From positions 1-10,929 of the forward strand of contig CAZKTS010000239.1 of assembly GCA_964555735.1 (NCBI GenBank): 10,929 nucleotides of DNA, written 5' to 3'. Of this stretch, positions 1-5,548 are shown piece by piece. This stretch comes from CAZKTS01 sp964555735. GTDB taxonomy: Bacteria > Actinomycetota > Acidimicrobiia > IMCC26256 > PALSA-555. The notes beneath the pieces were generated by a model. That model worked only from the letters and a program-made list of their open reading frames with translations, did not search any database and was not told the origin of the DNA. Each line of letters starts with the position of its first letter. The stretch's first letter is position 1. A program made the translations under genes and the position numbers.

Positions 1-1
1 C

Positions 2-817
2 CACGGCGTGCAGGTGCTCACCATCGTCGGCGACGTGTTCGCCCGTCCGCTCCTCGCCGCCCTCGACGCCGAACCCGACCGCTGGGATCTCGCCGGCCTC
101 CGGGCGATCACGTCGTCCGGCGTCACGTGGAGCCCGGACACCAAGGCCGGGCTGCTCGCGCACCTGCCGTCGGTGACGCTCATCGATTCGCTCGGCTCGT
201 CCGAGGGGATGATGAGCCGCACCGCGTCGACCTCCGGTGACGAGATCAAGCCCGCGCGCTTCGCGGTCAACGCGCGCGTGAAGGTCCTCGACGAGGAGAC
301 CGGCCGCGAGGTCACCCCGGGGAGCGGCGAGGTCGGGCTGGTCGGCGTCACCGGGCGCATCCCGCTCGGCTACTACCGCGACGACGAGAAGTCGCGCGCG
401 ACGTTCCGCATCGTCGACGGCATCCGCTACTCCATCCCGGGCGACTACGCGACGGTCGATCCCGACGGCACGATCCAGCTGCTCGGCCGGGGCTCGGCGT
501 GCATCAACACCGGCGGCGAGAAGGTGTACCCGGAAGAGGTCGAGCTGGTGCTGCGCGAGCACCCGGACCTCCTGGACTGCCTCGTCGTCGGCGTGCCCGA
601 CGACCGCTTCGGTGAGCTCGTCGTCGCGCTCGTCCAGCCCGCGCCGGGCCGCGCCCTCGACGAGGCCGAGCTCGGCACGTGGTGTCGCGACCGCATCTCG
701 GGCTACAAGCGGCCGAAGCGCTTCCTCGTCGTCGACGATCTCGGCCGTTCCGCCGCGGGGAAGGCCGACTACCGCCGGCTGCGCGCCCTCGCGGCCGAAC
801 GCGTCAACGAGCGCTAG
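2..817 (+). CDS. Acyl-CoA synthetase (FadD-like, ANL superfamily), C-terminal part
   Basis: This gene is partial at its 5' end: the frame is open to the window edge, and the GTG at position 8 is internal. Family members activate a carboxylic acid with ATP to an acyl-adenylate and transfer it to CoA. Visible ANL motifs, in order, are a G-S-S-E-G version of the Gly-x-Thr-Glu substrate/AMP loop (about bases 197-211), GYYRDDEKSRATF, an IPGDYA segment holding the ribose-binding Asp, LGRGSACINTGGEKVYPEE (hinge and A8 region), and the C-terminal SAAGKADY with the catalytic A10 lysine. The N-terminal P-loop is outside the window. The GRGSACINTGGEKVYPEE stretch resembles actinobacterial FadD enzymes for fatty acids or steroid side chains, but the substrate cannot be read from sequence. 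Its stop codon overlaps the stop of the convergent cyclase gene. Confidence 0.9.
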   Translation, partial: HGVQVLTIVGDVFARPLLAALDAEPDRWDLAGLRAITSSGVTWSPDTKAGLLAHLPSVTLIDSLGSSEGMMSRTASTSGDEIKPARFAVNARVKVLDEETGREVTPGSGEVGLVGVTGRIPLGYYRDDEKSRATFRIVDGIRYSIPGDYATVDPDGTIQLLGRGSACINTGGEKVYPEEVELVLREHPDLLDCLVVGVPDDRFGELVVALVQPAPGRALDEAELGTWCRDRISGYKRPKRFLVVDDLGRSAAGKADYRRLRALAAERVNER

Positions 818-2355
818 ACGCGCCAGGAGATCGAACCGCTCGGCAGCGCGACCTGATCGCGACCGAGGCGTTTCGCCTCGTACAGCGCGCTGTCGGCGCA
901 CACGAGCAGCCGTTCACCGTCCGACGCGTCGTCGGGCAGCGTCGCGACACCCGCGCTCACGGTGATCGGCACCTCGCGGACGTGCTCGGCCACCGCGGTC
1001 CGGAGGCGCTCGGCGACGTTCAGCACGTCGCTGCGGGCGCAGCCGGGCAGGAGGACGACGAACTCGTCGCCTCCGTAGCGCGCCGCGAGGTCGAAGGCCT
1101 TGCTGTTGGCGACCAGGGCTTCACCCACCTGCCGCAGGACACCGTCGCCCGCGAGGTGCCCGAACGTGTCGTTGACGTCCTTGAAGTGGTCGACGTCCAG
1201 CACGACCATGCTGAGCGGCGTGCCCTCGCGACGAGCCCGGCCGAGCTCGAGCTCCATCGTCTCCTCGAGGAGCCGGCGGTTGGGGAGGCCGGTGACCGCG
1301 TCACGCGTGGCGAGGCGCTCGATCTCGTCGACCATCGCGCGGTGACGCAGGGTGAGGCCGGCGTGGGCCGCGGCGTCGCCGAGGGCACGGACCGTGCCGG
1401 CGGGGATGCGGCGGCCCGGACGCCCGCCGTGGACCGCGGCGAGCACCCCGAAGCGGTCGTCGTCGGCCGCGACCGCGACGACGACCACGTTGGTGGCGTC
1501 GGGGAGGGTCTCGGCGAGGAGGCCCGGCGTGGCGAGCTTCCGGACCAGTGCGGGCCGGCCGCGGGCGAGCACGTCGGCGGCCTCGGCGTCGAGGGCGTCG
1601 GCGCGCAGGAAGGTCGACGTCGTCGCGGCAGCGCCGACGGCCCCACGCCAGTCGTCGCCACGGCGGATCACCACGACGGCCCGCTCGAACCCGAGCGTCG
1701 CGCACGTATGGCGCACGAGGGCGGCGAGCACGTCGTCGTCGCGGTCGGCGTGGTCGAGCTCGGTCCCGAAGTCGACCAGCGCGGCCAGCCGGGCGCCGCC
1801 ACGCCGCAGGCCCTGCTGGCTGACCGAGGCCGCGAGCGCGGCGACCACCGCGAAGCCCACGAAGGAGCCGATGGCGACGGCGACGGCGCGGTCGGTGTCG
1901 GCACCGGGCAGCACCAGGAGACCCTCGATCACCGCGGCGTGGGCACACGCGAGGGCCAGGGCGCACCAGACCGCGACCCCCAGACCGGCGCGGCCCGACA
2001 GTAGGAGTGTGCAGCCCACGATCAGCGCGTAGACCGCGAGCACCGCCGGACTGGCGACCCCGCCGGTGAGCACGAGCACCGCGACGACGAACGCGCCGTC
2101 GAGCGCGGCGACGACAGGAGCGAGGCGCTCGGCCGTCGGGCGCGCCACGCGCCGGAGCAGCTCGGCTCCGAGGATCACCGCGAGGTACGCGCCGGTCGCG
2201 ATGGCGAGCGCCCGCGCCCACGGCTCGCGCGCCGCGGTCGACGGCAGCACGTCCGCCGCGGCCGCGACCCCCACGGACGCGACGACGAGGACGGCTCGCA
2301 GCACCCCGAGCGCTGCGAGCCGATCGTCGAGCCTCGGCAGCCGCGGTGGACTCAC
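814..2355 (-). CDS. Membrane diguanylate cyclase: six TM helices, GAF, GGDEF
   Basis: Predicted to make c-di-GMP from two GTP at the inner membrane. The 513-residue protein has six hydrophobic helices (about residues 17-36, 49-66, 80-97, 104-121, 124-148, 157-178), a GAF-like domain (about 190-335) and a GGDEF domain (about 345-505). Catalytic features are intact: DAVTGLPNRR, LDVDHFKDVNDTFGH with the metal Asp and GTP-binding Asn, the GGDEF signature at 428-432, and a C-terminal LYEAKRLGRD. The inhibitory site, normally RxxD, reads KAFD (419-422) at the correct spacing, so product inhibition may be weakened. No EAL or HD-GYP domain is present. The GTG at 2355 was chosen because it overlaps the upstream stop as GTGA and because the frame further upstream is only an antisense shadow of that gene. 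The GAF domain or the membrane part may sense a signal, which is unknown. Confidence 0.92.
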   Translation of the reverse strand: MSPPRLPRLDDRLAALGVLRAVLVVASVGVAAAADVLPSTAAREPWARALAIATGAYLAVILGAELLRRVARPTAERLAPVVAALDGAFVVAVLVLTGGVASPAVLAVYALIVGCTLLLSGRAGLGVAVWCALALACAHAAVIEGLLVLPGADTDRAVAVAIGSFVGFAVVAALAASVSQQGLRRGGARLAALVDFGTELDHADRDDDVLAALVRHTCATLGFERAVVVIRRGDDWRGAVGAAATTSTFLRADALDAEAADVLARGRPALVRKLATPGLLAETLPDATNVVVVAVAADDDRFGVLAAVHGGRPGRRIPAGTVRALGDAAAHAGLTLRHRAMVDEIERLATRDAVTGLPNRRLLEETMELELGRARREGTPLSMVVLDVDHFKDVNDTFGHLAGDGVLRQVGEALVANSKAFDLAARYGGDEFVVLLPGCARSDVLNVAERLRTAVAEHVREVPITVSAGVATLPDDASDGERLLVCADSALYEAKRLGRDQVALPSGSISWRV

Positions 2356-3023
2356 CGGAACTCGAGCGTCTCCCCGTCGTCGATCGGGGCGGCGGGCCCG
2401 CGCGGGCCGCGGCGCCCCGTGGCGCCCTGGAACACGAGGAAGGCCGTCGCCATGCCGGCGACCGCGAGGACCATCGCGAGCGACGCGGGCAGGAGGACGT
2501 CGTCCTCGAAGCTGGCGGCGGGCGGCACCGCCGGCTGCTCGAGCGTCGGCACCGTCGCGGGCAGCGCCGGTGCGACCGGGACGATGAGCGGCACGTCCGG
2601 GGCGACGGTGACGGCGCGCGACGGCGACGAGGCGGCCGCCACGGGCGGAGCCGCGACCTCGGCGGTGTCCGCAGCCGGTGGTGTCACGACCTGCGGCGGC
2701 TCGGGCGGCACGGTCTCGGGCGTCACGATCGGCTTGGTCGTCGTGGTGGTCGACGGCCGGGTGGTCGTCGTCGGCTTCGACGTCGACGTCGTCGGCGGAC
2801 GCGACGGCGGTCGGGGAGCGGGCGGAGGGCATCCCGGGATCGCGTGCCCCCAGGCGGTCTGCGCGCGAGCGCACCACTCGGTGAATCCGTGGTCGCCACC
2901 GGGGGAATGGCCATCGCCATGGCTCGCGATCGGCATCGCGGACGCGACGCCACTCAGCACGAGCACCGCGCACGACGCGAGGAGCAGGGCTCCCGTCGTC
3001 AGTGTCCGCAGTTTCGGGCGCAA
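2352..3023 (-). CDS. Secreted/membrane-anchored Pro/Thr-rich protein, function unknown
   Basis: No known family is recognised in this 223-residue protein. It has a basic start (MRPKLRTL), a hydrophobic core and an AxA-type cleavage site (SGVASA, about residue 29), so it should be exported. A short His/Gly segment with two cysteines (C51, C65) that could form a disulfide follows. A low-complexity Pro/Thr/Ala region (about 66-170) with Thr runs resembles a wall-spanning stalk. Near the C-terminus are a membrane helix (about 176-198) and a basic RRGPRG cytoplasmic tail. The TTG start at 3023 was chosen because a GGAGGG ribosome site sits 8 bases upstream and because it puts the basic n-region at the terminus. 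An in-frame ATG at 3137 is possible but would add 38 odd residues before the signal peptide. The stop overlaps the cyclase start, so the two are translationally coupled. LASC at 15-18 resembles a lipobox but lies mid-helix. Confidence 0.75.
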   Translation of the reverse strand: MRPKLRTLTTGALLLASCAVLVLSGVASAMPIASHGDGHSPGGDHGFTEWCARAQTAWGHAIPGCPPPAPRPPSRPPTTSTSKPTTTTRPSTTTTTKPIVTPETVPPEPPQVVTPPAADTAEVAAPPVAAASSPSRAVTVAPDVPLIVPVAPALPATVPTLEQPAVPPAASFEDDVLLPASLAMVLAVAGMATAFLVFQGATGRRGPRGPAAPIDDGETLEFR

Positions 3024-3029
3024 CCGAGA

Positions 3030-3037
3030 CTCCCTCC
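3030..3037 (-). promoter_or_regulatory. Ribosome binding site deciding the TTG start
   Basis: On the minus strand the bases read GGAGGGAG, ending a few bases before the TTG at 3023. The GGAGGG core is 8 bases from the start codon, the best Shine-Dalgarno match in the interval. It favours TTG over the upstream ATG at 3137, whose GGAG is weaker and closer. Confidence 0.6.
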
Positions 3038-3066
3038 GCCTCGCTCCGAGCGCCCCGCCACTGGGG

Positions 3067-3096
3067 TTGTCGGCGGCGATCCCGGCTGAACTTGAG
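3067..3096 (-). promoter_or_regulatory. Possible sigma-28 (FliA/WhiG-type) promoter
   Basis: On the minus strand CTCAAGTT (3096-3089) is followed after 14 bases by GCCGACAA (3074-3067). The sigma-28 consensus is roughly TAAAGTTT, 11 bases, GCCGATAA. Both half-sites match well, but the spacing is about two bases longer than the E. coli form and the -10 box carries C for T. It would start transcription about 40 bases ahead of the TTG start of the Pro/Thr-rich gene and would also serve the cyclase. The proposal rests on pattern matching alone. Confidence 0.35.
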
Positions 3097-3193
3097 TGAG
3101 GATGCGGCAAATTCTCTCCGTTGACCGTGCCGTCCATGACCTCTCCGGCGCCGAGATGGCAAACGGACCGTCGCCGTGGGCCAGACTGCGGCC

Positions 3194-3544
3194 ATGACCG
3201 CCACGCCCGCTCCGGTGCCCGAGGTCGACGTCGAGGAGGCCCGGCGCCGGGTCGAGGCCGGCGCCCTGCTGCTCGACGTGCGCACCCCCGACGAGTGGGC
3301 GGCCGGCCACGCCCCCGACTCGCTCTGGATCCCCATGGGCGAGCTCACGGCCCGTCAGGACGAGGTGCCGCACGGGCGCGACGTCGTGGTGATCTGCCGC
3401 TCCGGTGCCCGCTCGGCACGCGTCACCGGCGCGCTCGGCGCCGCCGGCCACGACGCGTGGAACGTCGCCGGTGGCCTCCAGGCGTGGGCCGCCGCCGGCT
3501 ACCCGGTCGTCACCGACGAGGGCACGCCGGGCGAGGTCGCGTAG
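3194..3544 (+). CDS. Single-domain rhodanese-like sulfurtransferase
   Basis: A 116-residue cytoplasmic protein of one rhodanese domain. The N-terminal CH2A-like motif appears as LLLDVRTPDEWAAGHAPDS (about residues 26-44), and the active-site loop is CRSGARS (68-74), with Cys68 as the sulfur carrier and Arg73 in the usual place. A six-residue loop beginning with Cys is the form known to accept sulfane sulfur from thiosulfate or persulfides. A C-terminal NVAGGLQAWAAAGYPV is also typical. No signal peptide or membrane helix is present. The ATG at 3194 is preferred over the in-frame GTG at 3176, since it begins just before the domain. It stands alone between a divergent and a convergent neighbour, so the physiological sulfur donor and acceptor cannot be inferred. 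Confidence 0.93.
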   Translation: MTATPAPVPEVDVEEARRRVEAGALLLDVRTPDEWAAGHAPDSLWIPMGELTARQDEVPHGRDVVVICRSGARSARVTGALGAAGHDAWNVAGGLQAWAAAGYPVVTDEGTPGEVA

Positions 3545-3563
3545 CGCCCCGCCGCCGGGGCGC
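3544..3563. terminator. GC hairpin between convergent genes
   Basis: GCGCCCC (3544-3550) and GGGGCGC (3557-3563) form a 7-bp stem around a 6-base loop, starting at the last base of the rhodanese stop and ending 4 bases before the E2-like gene's stop. There is no T-run on either side, so it is at best a non-canonical bidirectional terminator. Confidence 0.5.
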
Positions 3564-3567
3564 GCCG

Positions 3568-4197
3568 TCAGAGCTCGGCCGCCCAGTCGCGCGCCTCGAG
3601 CGCGCCGCGCGCCGCATGCAGGAACGCTGATGCCTCGGTCGTACCCACCGCGCGCCGGTCGTAGACCAGCGTCAGCGTCCCGATCGGCCGGATGCCCACG
3701 CCGCAGCCACCGTCGTCGAGGCCGACGACCGCCGGTCGGTGCGTCACCGCACCGATGCCCAGCGTCGCCACCGAGGGGCTCACGAGCGCGGGTGTGAGCA
3801 GCTCGCCGTCGCTCCCCTCGAGCGTGAAGGTCGGTCGGGGGCCGTCGGACCCGGTCCGCGCCACGAGCGCCCGCGCGATCCCGCGCACCCGTTGGGTGTC
3901 CGCGCCGACGACCACCACTCCGTCCACGCCCAGGTCGACGGCGCGGTGCTGCACCACGCCGGTGTCGTCGGCGCGCCACGACGCGTTGAGCACCGGCACC
4001 TCGTCGAGGGCGTCGACGACGGCTCGCGCCACGAACGGGGCGCGGGAGAGCACGAAGCCCTCGCGTGCCGCCCATCGCCGGCCGTGCTCGGCGCGCACCC
4101 GATCGACGGTGGAGTAGTCGACCCGCACGACGCCGATGGCCTCGGCCACCGCGCCACGGTAGTCAGGCGCTGCACCGGCCTCTCTCAGGGTCTTCAC
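3568..4197 (-). CDS. Stand-alone E2-type acyltransferase-domain protein, probably catalytically dead
   Basis: This 209-residue protein matches only the catalytic domain of 2-oxoacid dehydrogenase E2 acyltransferases. The resemblance runs through PFVARAVVDAL, EVPVLNASW (66-74), a shortened middle, PTFTLEGSDG for the usual TFTISN-type motif, SPSVATLGIGA (141-150) and LTLVYDRRAVG (175-185). No lipoyl domain or E1/E3-binding domain is present. The family catalytic motif is DHRxxDG: the His is replaced by Arg181, and the Asp and Gly positions read Gly185 and Thr186. Acetyl transfer by the usual mechanism is therefore unlikely, and a scaffold, regulatory or unknown ligand-binding role is possible. 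The domain is otherwise well kept and without frameshift, so it looks maintained rather than decayed. The GTG start at 4197 lacks a good ribosome site; a GTG at codon 17 is an alternative. E1 and E3 genes are not nearby. Confidence 0.78.
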   Translation of the reverse strand: MKTLREAGAAPDYRGAVAEAIGVVRVDYSTVDRVRAEHGRRWAAREGFVLSRAPFVARAVVDALDEVPVLNASWRADDTGVVQHRAVDLGVDGVVVVGADTQRVRGIARALVARTGSDGPRPTFTLEGSDGELLTPALVSPSVATLGIGAVTHRPAVVGLDDGGCGVGIRPIGTLTLVYDRRAVGTTEASAFLHAARGALEARDWAAEL

Positions 4198-4221
4198 AAG
4201 CCGATGTGGTCGAGTGCCCCC

Positions 4222-4614
4222 ATGGACCAGCCGACCCCCCGCCAGGAGCCATTGCCCGGGGCCCGGGCCCGTCGTCGGCGAGCGGCGCAGCGGGCCCGCC
4301 GCTTCCGCGGGAGCCGCGCGGTCGTCGCGGGGGTGAGCGCCGGCGCGACCGCCGCGCTCGCCACGGTGATGGCCCTCACCGCACCGACGCCGGCCGCGAC
4401 GGCGACCTCAGGGTCCTCGTCGGGCTCGTCGAGCTCGTCGAGCGGCACCGCCGCGAGCAGCGGCACGGGCTCGACCCGCACCGACGAGTCCTGGGAGGAC
4501 GAGTCCTGGGACGACGACGACACCGGAGGGGCCATCCCCTACGAGCCGTCCGCTTCCTCCTCCGGGTCGGGGTCGTCGGCGCCGAGTGCGAGCACGAGCT
4601 CCGGTGGCAGCTGA
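4222..4614 (+). CDS. Small Arg/Ser/Asp-rich single-helix protein preceding ApbE
   Basis: No known family is recognised in this 130-residue protein. It has a strongly basic N-terminus (ARARRRRAAQRARRFRG, about residues 14-30), one hydrophobic helix (about 33-53), a Ser/Gly/Thr-rich linker (63-86), an acidic tract with a duplicated DESW-E/D unit (88-100) and a Ser-rich tail. By the positive-inside rule the acidic tract should lie outside the cytoplasm. The acidic duplication comes from a 15-base direct repeat (4483-4497 and 4498-4512). The gene overlaps the start of apbE and looks like the first gene of the redox cluster. A partner role for ApbE or the heme protein is inferred only from position. 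The usual FMN-acceptor motif (Asp-x-x-Ser/Thr-Gly-Ala-Thr/Ser) is not present. An in-frame ATG at 4204 is an alternative start, and neither start has a strong ribosome site. Confidence 0.68.
   Translation: MDQPTPRQEPLPGARARRRRAAQRARRFRGSRAVVAGVSAGATAALATVMALTAPTPAATATSGSSSGSSSSSSGTAASSGTGSTRTDESWEDESWDDDDTGGAIPYEPSASSSGSGSSAPSASTSSGGS
4483..4512 (+). repeat. 15-base tandem duplication coding DESW units
   Basis: Two copies of a 15-base unit beginning GACGAGTCCTGGGA lie end to end and encode DESWE-DESWD. The first 14 bases are identical in both copies, which suggests a recent duplication or slippage inside the acidic segment of the small membrane protein. Confidence 0.85.
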
Positions 4615-5548
4615 GCGCCGCTTCTCCGTCATGGGCACCACCGCCCACGTGGTGGTGGTGCCGGACGCTCGGCACGACGGCGACGCGCTGCTCGACGCGG
4701 CCGAAGCCCGCCTCGACGAGCTCGAGCGCCGATGGAGCCGCTTCCTCCCCGACAGCGAGGTGAGCCGCGTCAACGCCGCCGCCGGCCGCGCGCTCGCGGT
4801 CTCCTCCGACACCTTGCTGCTCGTCGCGCGGGCGGTCGCCGGGTGGGAGTGCACCGCCGGGCGCTTCGATCCGACCGTCCTGCCCGCGCTGGTGGCCGCG
4901 GGCTACGACGAGACCTTCACGGCCGTCGCGGCGCGCGTCGACACGACCGCGCGCGGCCCCGGTGAGGCCACGGCCTCCCCCGGCTGCGAGGGCATCGTGG
5001 TCGATCGCGCCGCGGGCACCGTCGCGCTGCCCGCCGGGGTCGTGTTCGACCCGGGGGGCATCGGCAAGGGTCTTGCAGCCGACCTCGTGGCCGCCGAGAT
5101 CACCCGACTCGGAGCCTGCGGTGTGTGCGTCAACCTGGGCGGCGACCTCCGCGTCGAGGGCGACGGTCCCGACGGCGAAGGCTGGGTCGTCGCGCTCGAG
5201 CACCCGCTCGGCATCGACGACGCGCCCGGCCTCGGTCCCGTGCACCTCCGTCGGGGAGCAGTGGCGTCCACCTGGTGCACCCGGCGCGCGTGGGGCCCGG
5301 CCGACGATCGCCGGCACCACGTCATCGATCCCGACCGGGGCATCCCGGCCACCACCGGGCTCGCGGGCGTCAGCGTCGTCGCGCGTGCGGCCTGGTGGGC
5401 CGAGGTGCTCGCCCTCGCGGCGTTCCTCTCCGGCCGCGACGGTCGCGCGCTGCTCGAGGGCCACGGCGTCGCCGGTGTGCTGACCGGCGATGACGGCACG
5501 GTTCGCAGCGCCGGCCCGATCGAGGAGTTCCGGCCATGGTCGCGGTGA
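4586..5548 (+). CDS. apbE: FAD:protein FMN transferase (ApbE family)
   Basis: ApbE enzymes split FAD and attach FMN through a phosphodiester to a Thr or Ser of an acceptor protein, using Mg2+. Family motifs in this 320-residue protein are FSVMGTTAHVVV (13-24), RWSRFLPDSEVSRVN (49-63), RFDPTV (93-98), DPGGIGKGLAADLV (155-168), VNLGGDLRVEG (182-192) and HHVIDPDRGIP (244-254). Near the C-terminus, where the family normally has ADALAT with metal-binding Asp and Thr, it reads AEVLAL (E273, L277). No signal peptide or lipobox is seen, so the enzyme may act in the cytoplasm, unlike classical exported ApbE. The true start must precede the FSVMGT motif: GTG 4586 is given, GTG 4604 is possible, and both overlap the upstream gene. 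The 3' end overlaps the ferric-reductase-like gene by 13 bases, so the pair is co-translated. Confidence 0.92.
   Translation: MRARAPVAAERRFSVMGTTAHVVVVPDARHDGDALLDAAEARLDELERRWSRFLPDSEVSRVNAAAGRALAVSSDTLLLVARAVAGWECTAGRFDPTVLPALVAAGYDETFTAVAARVDTTARGPGEATASPGCEGIVVDRAAGTVALPAGVVFDPGGIGKGLAADLVAAEITRLGACGVCVNLGGDLRVEGDGPDGEGWVVALEHPLGIDDAPGLGPVHLRRGAVASTWCTRRAWGPADDRRHHVIDPDRGIPATTGLAGVSVVARAAWWAEVLALAAFLSGRDGRALLEGHGVAGVLTGDDGTVRSAGPIEEFRPWSR
5522..5527 (+). promoter_or_regulatory. Ribosome binding site for the ferric-reductase-like gene
   Basis: GAGGAG inside the 3' end of apbE lies 8 bases before ATG 5536. It favours that start over GTG 5545, which would overlap the apbE stop as GTGA. Confidence 0.55.

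Larger units (their letters stand above)
3024..3193. other. Divergent intergenic region
   Basis: This 170-base gap separates the minus-strand Pro/Thr-rich gene from the plus-strand rhodanese gene and must hold promoters for both. It is locally less GC-rich around 3089-3125. Apart from the sigma-28-like candidate and the ribosome site, no clear paired -35/-10 boxes are visible for the rhodanese gene: TTGACC at 3121 lacks a -10 at normal spacing. CGGCGCCG near 3147 is a short palindrome of uncertain meaning. No riboswitch was recognised. Confidence 0.5.

Noticed and set aside
2970..2973. Lipobox-like LASC in the signal peptide of the Pro/Thr-rich protein
   Set aside because: The Cys lies in the middle of the hydrophobic stretch, which continues for about ten residues to a good AxA site, so ordinary signal peptidase cleavage is more likely.
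3024..3193. A c-di-GMP or c-di-AMP riboswitch in the leader of the Pro/Thr-rich gene
   Set aside because: Looked for because of the cyclase downstream. None of the conserved GEMM or ydaO core segments can be matched in order on either strand.
2356..3348. In-frame upstream extension of the cyclase adding about 330 residues
   Set aside because: The extension is Arg/Asp/Ala-rich shadow sequence overlapping the Pro/Thr-rich gene and part of the rhodanese gene. The GTGA junction at 2355 and the first membrane helix just after it mark the real start.
4513..4545. DDDDTGGAIP in the small protein as a possible FMN-attachment motif
   Set aside because: It has Asp, Thr, Gly and Ala in order but an extra Gly and Ile where Thr or Ser is needed, so it does not fit the known acceptor consensus.
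4634..4662. Perfect 9-bp inverted repeat (GGCACCACC / GGTGGTGCC) near the apbE start
   Set aside because: It encodes the conserved MGTTAHVVVVP segment of ApbE, so the symmetry is explained by coding constraint (Thr-Thr and Val codons). No regulatory reading is needed.
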